From: CAWFLT01 sp963816795
GTDB taxonomy: Bacteria; Acidobacteriota; Vicinamibacteria; Vicinamibacterales; SCN-69-37
Direction: 5' to 3'
DNA: 64,000 bases
NCBI GenBank assembly: GCA_963816795.1
Contig: CAWFLT010000014.1
Span: 868,001-932,000, forward strand
A program made the position numbers and the translations under genes. Below are positions 36,827 to 46,372 of the stretch, in pieces. Position 1 is the first letter of the stretch, and each line of letters opens with the position of its first letter. Under the pieces are notes generated by a model. It made no database searches. It saw only the letters and a list, made by a program, of their open reading frames with translations, and was not told the DNA's origin.

Positions 36827-38228
36827 ATGCGCCTGTTCGCGAGAACCGCATGCGTGGTGGTCTGTCGTCGTTGCCGGGTTGACGCTCGCATCCGCGAGCT
36901 CAAACAGCCTGGTCGGGCATCCAGGCGAGTCGATGCGGGCTGCGGTGAACGCTGCTCCGCGGGCGGCTGCCGCCGATTCGGTGATCACGTGGAACGAGAA
37001 CGCCGCCAAAGTGGCCACAGCCGCGTGCCTGCACATCAGCGGGAACGGCCTCGCCGAGTCCCGCATGTATGCCATGGTGCACGTCGCCGTGCACGACGCG
37101 GTGAATGCCATCGATCGCCGATCGCGCCCGTACGTCTTTGACGCGACCGTGAACGGACCCGTGTCGGTGGATGCGGCCGTGGCCGCGGCGGCACGTGACG
37201 TGCTCGTGTCGGTCATCGCGACGTTACCCGAATCGCCGGCGTGTGTGGCGAGCGGAATCCTGGAGGCCAACGCCCTCTATGCTGCCGCGCTCATGCCCAT
37301 ACCCAGCGGACCGGCCCGGACAGCGGGCGTCGCCGTGGGGCAAGCCGCGGCGGCGGCCATTGTCGCGCTGCGAGCCGGCGATGGATCCGAGACGACGACG
37401 TGGCTCGATTTCGACTATCCCCAGGGGACCGAACCCGGAGAGTGGCGCTTCACGCCCGATGGCCCGCCCCTGGCGTTCGCGTCCAACTACGGCCAGGTGA
37501 AGCCGTTCGTCCTGAAGCACAGCGGACAGTTCTGGCCGGGGCCGCCCTACCCGCTCCGCAGCAAGAAATACGCGGACGATTACAACGAGATCAAGCTGAT
37601 TGGCGGCGACGTCCTCACCACGCCGAGCACACGAACCCCGGACCAGACCGAAATCGGGGTGTTCTGGATCGAAAGCTCGCCGTTGGCGTGGAATCGCCTC
37701 GCGCGCGCGGTGTCGGTCGACCGAGGGTTCGATCTGTGGGAGAACGCACGGTTGTTCGGGTTGTTGAACATGGCCATGGCAGACGGCTACATCGCGTCGT
37801 GGGAAGTCAAGTATCACTACAGCTTCTGGCGCCCGATCACGGCGATCCGGGAGGGCGATGACGACGGCAATCCAGCGACCGAGGGCGACCCGAACTGGAC
37901 ACCGCTGCAACCAACTTACCCGATACCCGATCATGATTCGGGGCACGCGGTGCAAGGCGGCGTGGCGGCAGAGATCCTGAAACACGTGTTCGGCACCGAC
38001 GATGTGTCGTTCACGGCGTGCAGCACGACGGTCGGTGCCGGCGGGACGTGTACGGACGCGATGCCGGTGATCCGCACGTACTCGAGCTTCTCTCAGGCCG
38101 CGGACGAAAACGCGCTGTCGCGGATCTACATCGGCATTCACTTCCGGAACGCCGTCGAGGCAGGCGTTGACCACGGACGACACATCGCCGCGTATGCCGT
38201 TCACCAGTTCATGAAGCCGGTGCGGTAA
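36827..38228 (+). CDS. Exported vanadium-dependent haloperoxidase (possible early frame break)
   Basis: The core carries the vanadate site residues: KYHYSFWRPITAIR (Lys and Arg), PIPDHDSGHAVQGG (Ser-Gly-His), RIYIGIHFRNAVEAGVDHG (Arg, His). Family members oxidise halides with peroxide or act as acid phosphatases. The main frame has only a TTG (36879) near its start. An ATG at 36827 (MRLFARTA) lies one frame away and, joined by a net +1 shift near 36850, would give a normal signal (WWSVVVAGLTLASASSNS). I therefore place the start at 36827. Monocistronic. No halide-specific residues can be named. Confidence 0.82.
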
Positions 38229-38276
38229 ACGTTCGGAAATGTCCGGCGCCACGGTCATGCGGCACGAGTCAAGAGG

Positions 38277-40960
38277 TTACTTGCCGGCGAGCGCCCGGCG
38301 CGCTTCGGTGAGTTCCGGAACGTTGAGCGTCCGCGTGTTTCCACAGCTCGAGGAATCGGCGGTATTCGGCGCGCGCGGCGTCGGGATCTCCGGCCTGCTC
38401 GAGCAACCGCGCCAGCCGCAGCAGGTAGCGCGGTTCGTAGAGCGACACCAATTTCTGGTCCGGTCCGTTCGCGAGCAGCCGTCGATGAGATCTCAATGGC
38501 CGCAGCAAGGTCGCCGCGAGCGTGGGCCGCGCGCGCAGGGCCGTCTCGAAGAATCAGGTTGTTCGTCAGCACCGCACCCGGGATGTCCAGTGAGATACCG
38601 CGCCTCGTCGCCTCGCCGGCGGAAAATGCCATGGCTGCACCGGCTGGATCTCCGCGCACGAGCGCCAGCTCTCCCTGCAGGAACCAGTGCCAAAAGCGAT
38701 CGACCGGGTGCGACGGCCGGAACGTGCGAGCCTGCGTATCGGCACGCGCCTCGGCCTGGGCTGTACGACCCTGGCCGAGATCCGCCAGGGCGCCCAGCGT
38801 CTCTGCGATCAACGACCAGTGTCGCGCGAATCCGGCAGGGACGGCGGACAGCGGGTCACGGACCGCCGCGATCTCGCGCTGCACCGCCGCGTAATCCTTT
38901 CGCTCGAGTGACAGCCCTGCCGACGTGAGATGGATGCCGGCCGCGATGAACATGTTCTTGTCGATCTGCGCACGCGCCAGTCCGCTCCGCAGGATGCGCT
39001 CCGCCTCCGCATGGCGGCCCATGCGAGACACCAGGAACGCGTGCACATGCACAATCGACGGCTTGGCGGCAATCGCCTCGTCGTACCGTCCCAGCATGCC
39101 GAGGGCGTACGCGAGCCCGCTGCCTGACGGAAAGCCGGGATCGATCGCCAGCGCCCGGGAATACGACTGGACGGCCTCGACGGCGTCGCCCAGCGACAGG
39201 TAGACGCCGCCGATGCTGTCGAAGGGACTCGGCTCACGGGGCGCGAGCCGTGCATACTGCTCGAATTCGGGGATCGCTTCGGCCAGCCGGCCGGCCTCGG
39301 TCAACGCGAACGCGTACATGTTCCGCGTCTGGGGCGACGCCGGAAGCACGGTGGCCCCGGTCCGTGCAATCGTCAGCAGCTTCTCGAGATTCGGAAATGA
39401 CCCCGGAGATCGGATGGTACAACCCGAATGCCACAGAGTACGCCTCCTCGACGTCGGGAAACCGGGTGAGCAGTTCGTCGAGGAGCTGCGCCCGGCGGCT
39501 GGGATCGCCGCGTGGGTCAGCCTCGAGCGCAACGGCGAGGAGCAGACGATGCCGTTCGCTCAACTTCGCGGCGTGTGCTGATGCGTTGCCGAGCGCCCGA
39601 TCGCGGGCGGCGATCTGCCCCAACCCTTCATAAGCCGATGCCAGACGCAGGTGCGCCTCGGCAAATGCCGGATCGATCGCGATCGCCTGTTCCAGCCAGG
39701 TCACGGCTTCCGGCCAGCGCGCGTTCACGCTCGCATCGAGCCCCCTGGCGTACAAGCGGTACGCAGCAACCGACGTGGATGACACGTCGCCAACTGGCGG
39801 GGTCTTCGCCAGCATGAACGCCGCGGCAACGATGAGCGTCGTCAGCACCGCGGCCGCGATCAAGGCGGGCCACGTCGTCCACGATCGCGGCGAAGGCGCG
39901 GCCGCGGTTCTGGCCTCCTCGAATGCTTCGACGAGTTCCTCTGCCGATTGAAACCGTGATTCTGGCGCCTTGTCCAGCAGCCGCATGACGATGCGCGACG
40001 ACTGAGGCCGGCACGTCCGGGCGGGCCGTTCGAAGATCCGCAGGCTCGAGCGTGAGCGTCGCGTTCAACCGTTCGACGACGCTGTCTCCCTGGAACGGAC
40101 GCTCGCCCGACAGCATCTCGAACATCGTGACGCCGAGCGCGAACAGATCGCTGCGGCGCGTCGGCCTCGTGACCGAGGATTTGTTCCGGTGCGATATACC
40201 CGGCGGTTCCGGCGAGGCCGGAGACCGTCACGCCGGCCGACTCCGGCGACGCTTCCCACGGGGCGGTCTTCAGCCTGGCCAGGCCGAAATCGAGAATCTT
40301 CACGCCGCCATCGGCGCGGAGGAACACATTGTCCGGCTTCAGGTCGCAGTGGATGATCCCGCGCGCGTGCGCCGCCGCAAGCCCACGCGCCATCTGGGCG
40401 GTCACGGCCGCGGCCAGATCGATTGACAGCGGTCCGCGTTTCAGGCGCGTGCGAAGGCTCTCGCCGTCGACGTATTCCGACACGATGAACGGCACGCCGC
40501 CGTGCTCGGCGACGTCGTGCACCGACAGGATGTTTGGATGGTTCAGCGAGCCGACCGTTCGCGCCTCTTCGGCAAACCGTCGCGCCCGCTGCGGATCGCT
40601 GGAGAGGTGTGGCAGCAACAGCTTGATCGCGACATCGCGATTGAGCCGCTCGTCGGTGGCCCGCCAGACCTCGCCGACGGCGCCGGCGCCGAGCAGCTCG
40701 CGGACGGTGTAGAGACCGAGGCGCTCGCCCGGGCAAAGACTCCATCCGTCGCCGGCCATCGCGCGCGCCAGCCGCTCCAACGCCGGTCGCGTCAGAAACT
40801 CCCCTGAGCTCTCGGCTGCGGTGAGTAATGAGACGACGTCGCGCCGCAACGGTTCGTCCGTCCCGCACTCCCGCGCCAGCAGAGCGGCTCGGGCGTCAGT
40901 CGGTAGCGGCAGCGCCTCGGTGAACAGGCGATCGAGTGCCTGCCATCGGTCGGCGCTCAT
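38277..40960 (-). CDS. Ser/Thr kinase with membrane helix and TPR domain (five frame breaks)
   Basis: ATG at 40960 (MSADRWQALDRLFTEALPLP) overlaps the sigma-factor stop. Kinase: LLGAGAVGEVWRATDERLNR, VAIKLLLPHL, IIHCDLKPDNVFLR (Cys for Arg in the HRD motif), VKILDFGLARL, AGYIAPEQILG. A membrane helix follows (PALIAAAVLTTLIVAAAFML), then TPR-like repeats: AVTWLEQAIAIDPAFAEAHL, AVEAVQSYSRALAIDPGFPS, ending VPELTEARRALAGK. Net +1 breaks lie near 40165, 40010, 39410, 38505 and 38325. Homology runs unbroken across all of them, so sequencing or assembly error is more likely than decay. ECF-sigma/kinase pairs of this layout are common in acidobacteria and planctomycetes; the kinase probably controls the sigma factor or a shared response. 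Confidence 0.8.
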
Positions 40961-41551
40961 GACGCGCCGGCCGCGCCCGTCAATTCGCGATACAACCAGG
41001 CGCGCGCGAACGCCCAGTCGTTCTGCGCCGGTGCGGAGCGAGATGCCCAGCGTCTGGGCCGTTTCTTCCATGGACAGTCCCCCGAAGAAACGGAGCTCGA
41101 CCACGCGCGCTTTACGCGGGTCGTCGACAGCCAGCTTTTCCAGCGCATCATCGATCGCGACCAGCCCGGCGTCGGGTTCGGCAGCCGCCAGCTCGATGTC
41201 GTCCAGCGACACGCGCACCGCACCGGGCCCGCCGCGACGCTCGGCGCGGCGGCGGCGGGCAATGTCCACGAGGACGCGCCGCATCATCTGCGCCGACACC
41301 CCGAAGAAATGGCCACGGTTCTGCCAGCGGACACCCTCCCACCCGATCAGCCGGAGACACACCTCATTGACGAGCGCGGTGGCCTGCATGGAGACCCCGG
41401 AGCGCTCCCCGGCGAGACAACGGAGCGCAATGCGGTGGAGCTCGTCGTAGACGAGCGGTACGAGCTGGTCGAAGGCCGCTTCGTCACCAGCGTTCCATGT
41501 GCGAAGCAGGACGGTCAGGTCGGCGGTCGCAGACTGCGGGCGAAGCTCCAT
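40957..41551 (-). CDS. ECF sigma factor (one frame break)
   Basis: About 198 residues from MELRPQSATADLTVLLRTWN (ATG 41551; a second ATG at 41566 is possible). Region 2: AAFDQLVPLVYDELHRIALR and ATALVNEVCLRLIGWEGVRW; region 4: KARVVELRFFGGLSMEETAQ then TLGISLRT. A net +1 break near 41040 separates this from AQNDWAFARAWLYRELTG, the normal ending of the group. The stop overlaps the kinase ATG. It resembles the ECF group often called TIGR02999. No anti-sigma gene is present, so the adjoining kinase is the likely control. A perfect 17-base inverted repeat lies just upstream. Confidence 0.85.
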
Positions 41552-41568
41552 CGAAGACCGGGGCATTT

Positions 41569-41632
41569 TAGAGCCGTTCTCACTTCCGCGCAGAGCAAAA
41601 CCGACACGAACAGGCAAGTGAGAACGGCTCTA
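41569..41632. promoter_or_regulatory. Perfect 17-base inverted repeat upstream of the sigma factor
   Basis: tagagccgttctcactt (41569-41585) and aagtgagaacggctcta (41616-41632) are exact reverse complements around a 30-base loop. It lies 17 bases before the sigma ATG at 41551. It could be an operator, an attenuating hairpin in the leader, or a small mobile repeat; TA sits at both outer ends. Confidence 0.7.
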
Positions 41633-41730
41633 GCAGCGGGTTGCACGTTCGAGACGCCGGTTGCGCCTTATGTCAGGGGCGGACCCAGCGTCACGAAGAC
41701 GCTGTGTCGCCGCGCCTCCCTGGAGGTGTT

Positions 41731-42198
41731 ATGCGTGTGACAGTTCGATTCCAGGCGGTGGCCGGCGTGCTGGTCTGCGGCATCGTCGCGTCTGGCTGCA
41801 GTTCATCGGCGACCGCTCCTTCGCCGTCTGCTGCGGCGGCTTCGCCATCATTGAGTGGCGCCGGCTCGGAGCTCGGCACCCAGCAGCCGAACCTCTCGAT
41901 TGAAGATCTCGCCAGTCGAGGCTGGGACTGTCGGCCGGCGCCGTTCCGTCCCACTGTGGTCACGTGCAGCCCTCCGAATCAGACCCATCCCGTCAGTCTT
42001 CCCGGGCCGCCGCCACCTGATGACCGGCCCGCCGCGATCACGTTGCTCGTGTTTGATAACGGCGTGTTTGCGGGCACCAACCTGCTGATTCGATCGGATC
42101 TGTACGGCGGCCAGCCGTGCAAATCGACGGGCGGCCCCTACAACTTCATCGGCCGGATTGGCTATTACGAGTGTCTGCATCAGTTGCAGGGGAGCTGA
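41731..42198 (+). CDS. Small secreted lipoprotein, unknown function
   Basis: 155 residues with a strong ribosome site (tggaggtgttATG). Signal ending VCGIVASGCSSSATAPSPSA: lipobox ASGC, then a Ser/Ala-rich linker. The mature domain has four Cys (WDCRPAP, VVTCSPP, GQPCKST, YYECLHQ) suited to two disulfides. Not recognised as a known family. Single gene followed by a hairpin terminator. Confidence 0.75.
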   Translation: MRVTVRFQAVAGVLVCGIVASGCSSSATAPSPSAAAASPSLSGAGSELGTQQPNLSIEDLASRGWDCRPAPFRPTVVTCSPPNQTHPVSLPGPPPPDDRPAAITLLVFDNGVFAGTNLLIRSDLYGGQPCKSTGGPYNFIGRIGYYECLHQLQGS

Positions 42199-42219
42199 TC
42201 CGCGACGCGCGACCCGAGG

Positions 42220-42245
42220 GCGCGGCAATGACAGCATTGCCGCGC
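42220..42245 (+). terminator. Hairpin after the lipoprotein gene
   Basis: gcgcggcaatg-acag-cattgccgcgc, a perfect 11-base stem with a 4-base loop, 21 bases after the stop. No T-run follows. Likely stops or stabilises the lipoprotein mRNA. Confidence 0.6.
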
Positions 42246-42294
42246 GTCCTCGCCTGCCTCCGGTGACGGAATACAATGCGCTCTGGCGGCGCCT

Positions 42295-44715
42295 ATGGGC
42301 ACCTTGCTGTCTGACTTTCACCGCGCGGTGCGGCTCCTTCGTACCAGCCCCGGTCTTGTGCTGGTGAGTGTCCTGTCGCTCGGCCTCGGACTCGGCGTCA
42401 ACCTGACGCTGTTTACGGCCATCCGCGCGGTGTTCTTCCGCGAGCCCACGATCGCCGAACGCGAGCGGGTCGTTGGCGTGCAACCCGGCAACAGCAACCA
42501 GTTCTCGTACTTGAACTACCGCGACCTCCGGGACAGTGGGATCTTCGAAGCGGTCGCCGGATTCCGCCAGATCCGTCTGAACCTTCGCACCGGCGATGAG
42601 GTCGAGCGCGTCGATGGACTGGCGGTCACGCCGGACTTCTTCGACGCCGTGCGCATTCCGCTTGCGCTCGGCCGTGCGTTCGGCGCGGTGGAAGCCGCGC
42701 CGGAGCGAGAGCCGCGCGTCGCCGTGATCAGCAACACCTTCTGGCGCCGCCGCTTCAACGCGAGCCCCGCCGGCGTCGGCCGGGAGATCACGCTCAACGG
42801 AGAGTCCTTCACCGTGATCGGTGTTCTGCCAGAACGGTACCACCCCGTGACCATGCTGTCGGACCCCACCGTTTACGTTCCGGTCTCGAGGCTCGTACTT
42901 CCGACGATCGGCGATCGCAACAACGGCAACGCGTTGAACGTGCTGGGATGGCTGCGCCCTGGCATGACGCGCGAACAGGCGCAGGCAGCGATCACCAATC
43001 TCGGCTCCGCGCTCGCACAGCACTACCCAATCGAGAACCGTGACATGGGCCGGCCCGGTCGCGTCGTCTCTCTGGTCGGACGAGAATTCGACGACTCGTC
43101 CGTGAGGCTCGTCGCTCCGGCGATCCTCCTCGCGCTCTTTGGATTGGTGATCCTCAGCGCGTGTGCAAACGTCGCGGGCTTGCTCCTGGCCCGCTCCGCT
43201 CATCGGCAGCGGGAGATCGCCGTCCGGACGGCGCTTGGCGCCAGCCGGGTGCAACTCGTCCGAATGTTGCTCGCTGAAAGCTTTACCCTCGCGCTTGCCG
43301 GCGCCGCCGCCGGGGCGCTTCTGTCGCTCTGGCTGATGCACACGCTGAACGTCATCGCGTTGCCTGGCGCCGGTGCGGTCGACCTCGCACTCGAAGCCGA
43401 CCTGTCATATGCCGCGTTCGCGCTGCTTCTGCTGATCGTGACTGGGTTACTCTGCGGCATCGTCCCGAGCTGGCGCGCGACGAAGACGAACGTCGTCGCC
43501 GTCATCCAGACTGGTGAGAGTTACGGTTCGACCGGTCGTCTGTGGCTCCGCCACGCGTTCGTCGTCGGTCAGGTCGCCGCGTGCGTGATCCTGCTCGTGC
43601 TGTCGTCTCTGATGCTTCGGAGCCTCTTCCGAATCACGTCGATGGATCCTGGATTCGATCTCGACCGAGGCCTTGTTGCCAGCGTACACCTCGACGCCGC
43701 TCGCTACGCGACCGATGGCGGCCTGATGCTCGGCGAGCGGATCGTCGAACGCCTCGAGCAGTTGCCCGGAATCGAGTCGGCGAGCCTGGCGAACATCCTG
43801 GTGCTGGGGACCGAGAGCAGCGCCACGCGCTTTCAGACTGAAACGCAAACGGACACATCGCTGAGCCCTCGCACCTTTATCAACAGCGTGAGTTCTGGAT
43901 ACTTTGCGGCACTCGGTATTCCCATCGTGCGTGGGCGCGACTTCGACGCCCGCGACCGCCAGGGAAGCCCGCCGGTGGTCATCGTCAGCCAGGCGTTCGC
44001 AGACGCGTATTTCCCCGGGGCCGAACCACTCGGAAGACGCGTGCGACAGTCGACCGATGCGCCGTACGCTGAAATTGTTGGAATCGTGCGCGACCACAAG
44101 TACCAGTCGTATGGTGAAGCCGCGACGCCGATTCTCTATTCCGCGTACGCGCAGCAGCCCCGGGTGTCCACGCAGGTGCGGCCGGTCGTCGTGCACGTCC
44201 GAACGACCGTGGCACCGGCGTCGCTCCTGCACGCTGTGAAACAGGCGATCGCGCAGATCGACGCGACGAGCTCGACCGATGTGCAGACGCTCCGCGACGG
44301 CGTCGGAACCGAGCCTGCTGTCCGCCGCCTTGGTGGTCAGCTCCTCGCAGCGGCTGGAGCGCTGGGGCTGCTGCTGGCGACGATCGGTCTGTACGGAATG
44401 ATGGCGTTTGTCGTGGCCTCGCGCGGGCCGGAGATTGGGGTCCGCATGGCGCTTGGCGCCAGCACCGGCCGCATTCTCCGAGGCGTGCTCGGGCAGGGGT
44501 TGAAGCTCGTGACGATCGGAATCGCCATCGGCGCCGTGCTGTCGCTGCTTCTGTCGCATGCGATGGCCGGCCTGTTGGCGGGATTGAGCGCCGCCGATCC
44601 GATATCGTTCGGCGCAACGGCCGCCTTGCTGGTCGTCGTCGGCCTGGCCGCGTGCTACCTCCCCGCCCGGAGGGCGGCACGGCTGGATCCGCTCGCGGCC
44701 CTGCGAAGGCAGTAA
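42295..44715 (+). CDS. ADOP-family FtsX/MacB-like permease
   Basis: 806 residues in one frame: first TM GLVLVSVLSLGLGLGVNLTL, FtsX core ALFGLVILSACANVAGLLLA with AHRQREIAVRTALGASRVQL, second half LLATIGLYGMMAFVVASRGP, end LPARRAARLDPLAALRRQ. A TACAAT at 42272-42277 is a probable -10. It has no ATPase neighbour, like the first copy at 10.2-12.6 kb. The two are clearly related but differ in sequence, so this is not a recent duplication. Confidence 0.92.
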   Translation: MGTLLSDFHRAVRLLRTSPGLVLVSVLSLGLGLGVNLTLFTAIRAVFFREPTIAERERVVGVQPGNSNQFSYLNYRDLRDSGIFEAVAGFRQIRLNLRTGDEVERVDGLAVTPDFFDAVRIPLALGRAFGAVEAAPEREPRVAVISNTFWRRRFNASPAGVGREITLNGESFTVIGVLPERYHPVTMLSDPTVYVPVSRLVLPTIGDRNNGNALNVLGWLRPGMTREQAQAAITNLGSALAQHYPIENRDMGRPGRVVSLVGREFDDSSVRLVAPAILLALFGLVILSACANVAGLLLARSAHRQREIAVRTALGASRVQLVRMLLAESFTLALAGAAAGALLSLWLMHTLNVIALPGAGAVDLALEADLSYAAFALLLLIVTGLLCGIVPSWRATKTNVVAVIQTGESYGSTGRLWLRHAFVVGQVAACVILLVLSSLMLRSLFRITSMDPGFDLDRGLVASVHLDAARYATDGGLMLGERIVERLEQLPGIESASLANILVLGTESSATRFQTETQTDTSLSPRTFINSVSSGYFAALGIPIVRGRDFDARDRQGSPPVVIVSQAFADAYFPGAEPLGRRVRQSTDAPYAEIVGIVRDHKYQSYGEAATPILYSAYAQQPRVSTQVRPVVVHVRTTVAPASLLHAVKQAIAQIDATSSTDVQTLRDGVGTEPAVRRLGGQLLAAAGALGLLLATIGLYGMMAFVVASRGPEIGVRMALGASTGRILRGVLGQGLKLVTIGIAIGAVLSLLLSHAMAGLLAGLSAADPISFGATAALLVVVGLAACYLPARRAARLDPLAALRRQ

Positions 44716-44735
44716 ATCGAATCGCAAAACGTACG

Positions 44736-44814
44736 TAGGGCGGGCCGGGTTGGGGCCCGCCAACTGTACGCGGATTGCAGCCCAATCCGCGCTACGCGTT
44801 TGGAAAATGCCCTA
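44736..44814. repeat. 79-bp double-hairpin element, copy D
   Basis: tagggcgggccgggttgggg to tggaaaatgcccta, exactly 79 bases. Between the ADOP stop and the glpD stop; its left-type end gives the TAG of glpD on the minus strand (44814-44812). Confidence 0.88.
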
Positions 44815-46371
44815 CAGCTGATATCCCTTCGCGAGTGTCGAAAACGCGGTCACCTCCGCCGCCTGGCGCGCTGCATCCCAGCCAAGCTCGCCGGCCATCA
44901 GCCGGGCCACTTCGGGCGACATGGTTTCCGCCGCGCGTGCATTGAGGAACAACGCCCGCGTGCGGCGCGCGAGCACGTCCTCGACGGTCCGCGCCATCTC
45001 GTGACGGGCGGCCCACACGACTTCGGCGCCTGTATACGGCAACTGCGGATGGAGCGGCACCGCCAACGACGGGGTCGCGCGCATCAGATCTTGAATCGCT
45101 GGCGCGTCAGACCCGTAGACGCCGAGCGGGCCAAACCGATCCGCGTTGGTGTGGTATCCGTGGACGTTGAGCGTGCGCGTCACGCATGGCCGCTCCGCCA
45201 GACGCCCCAGATCGGCCGCCTGGTCCACGGTGTGCTCCGCCATGTTCCGGTAGGTCGTCCACTTGCCGCCCGTCGTCGTCAGCAACCCCGAGGCGTCGAT
45301 GTGAATCGTGTGGTCCCGCGACAACGCCGCGGTCAACTTCCCGTCCCCGCTCTTGACGAGCGGCCGAATGCCGACGAACACGCTCAGGACATCGTCTCGC
45401 GTCGGCGCCTTGTGAAGGTACTGGCCTGCCGTCTCGAGGACGAACTCGATCTCCTCCTGCAACGGCTGCGGCTCGAGCGTTGGCGTCGCAATCGGCGTGT
45501 CGGTGGTGCCGACGAGGGCGTGCCCGTGCCAGGGAATCGCGAACATCACACGGCCGTCTGCCGTGTGAGGCACCATGATCGCCGCTTCGGACGACAGAAA
45601 GGAGTGGTCGAACACGAGGTGAATTCCCTGGCTCGGCGCGATCAGCGTCCCCGCGTCGGGCTCGGCCAACCGGCGCACCGAGTCGGAGAACGGCCCGGCC
45701 GCATTGACGATGACGCGCGCGCTGATCGTCCATTCCCGGCCGGTTTCCTGATCGACCGCGACGATGCCATCGACGAAGCCGTCGGCACCCTTCGTCATCG
45801 CCACGACGCGGACGTAGTTGACCAGCGTCGCGCCCTGTTCGGCCGCGGTCTCCACGAGGTTGATGAGCAGCCGCGCGTCGTCGAACTGTCCGTCGTAATA
45901 GACGACCCCGCCACGCAATCCGTCGGTCTTGATCGTCGGCAGCCGCGACAGCGTCTCTTCGCGGGTCAGGATTTCGGACGTGCCGAAGCCGTACTTGCCG
46001 GCGAGCACGTTGTAGATCTTGAGTCCAAGCCCGTAAAAGGGCGCCTCCCACCAGTCGTAGTTCGGCACCACGAAGGCGAGATTGCTGACCAGATGTGGTG
46101 CGTTCTGCCGAAGGAGGCCGCGCTCCTTGAGCGCTTCCATCACCAGGGCGATGTTGCCTTGTTCCAGGTAACGCACGCCGCCGTGCACGAGCTTGGTGCT
46201 CCGGCTCGACGTGCCTTTGCCGAAGTCGTGCTGCTCCAGCAGGAGCACGTCGTAGCCGCGGCACGCCGCATCGACCGCGATGCCAACGCCCGTGGCACCG
46301 CCGCCGATGACGACCATGTCCCAGGGATGGTGACGATCCTCGAGCCGCGCGAGCATGTCCGCTCTGCGCAT
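44812..46371 (-). CDS. glpD: Glycerol-3-phosphate dehydrogenase (FAD)
   Basis: 519 residues. FAD-binding fold MVVIGGGATGVGIAVDAACR near the start, ATG-like DFGKGTSSRSTKLVHGGVRY (GlpD signature), AWGNAAGP-type segment VIVNAAGPFSDSVRRLAEPD, active-site region PWHGHALVGTTDTPIATP, and the C-terminal DAO_C helical domain with GGKWTTYRNMAEHTVDQAA. It oxidises glycerol 3-phosphate to dihydroxyacetone phosphate at the membrane, feeding electrons to quinone. It follows glpK by 1 base. The stop is the TAG of a 79-bp repeat. Confidence 0.95.
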   Translation of the reverse strand: MRRADMLARLEDRHHPWDMVVIGGGATGVGIAVDAACRGYDVLLLEQHDFGKGTSSRSTKLVHGGVRYLEQGNIALVMEALKERGLLRQNAPHLVSNLAFVVPNYDWWEAPFYGLGLKIYNVLAGKYGFGTSEILTREETLSRLPTIKTDGLRGGVVYYDGQFDDARLLINLVETAAEQGATLVNYVRVVAMTKGADGFVDGIVAVDQETGREWTISARVIVNAAGPFSDSVRRLAEPDAGTLIAPSQGIHLVFDHSFLSSEAAIMVPHTADGRVMFAIPWHGHALVGTTDTPIATPTLEPQPLQEEIEFVLETAGQYLHKAPTRDDVLSVFVGIRPLVKSGDGKLTAALSRDHTIHIDASGLLTTTGGKWTTYRNMAEHTVDQAADLGRLAERPCVTRTLNVHGYHTNADRFGPLGVYGSDAPAIQDLMRATPSLAVPLHPQLPYTGAEVVWAARHEMARTVEDVLARRTRALFLNARAAETMSPEVARLMAGELGWDAARQAAEVTAFSTLAKGYQL

Positions 46372-46372
46372 G

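Noticed and set aside
43447..44763. 438-codon open frame antisense to the second ADOP permease
   Set aside because: It is a shadow of a clear permease gene and partly translates the 79-bp repeat.
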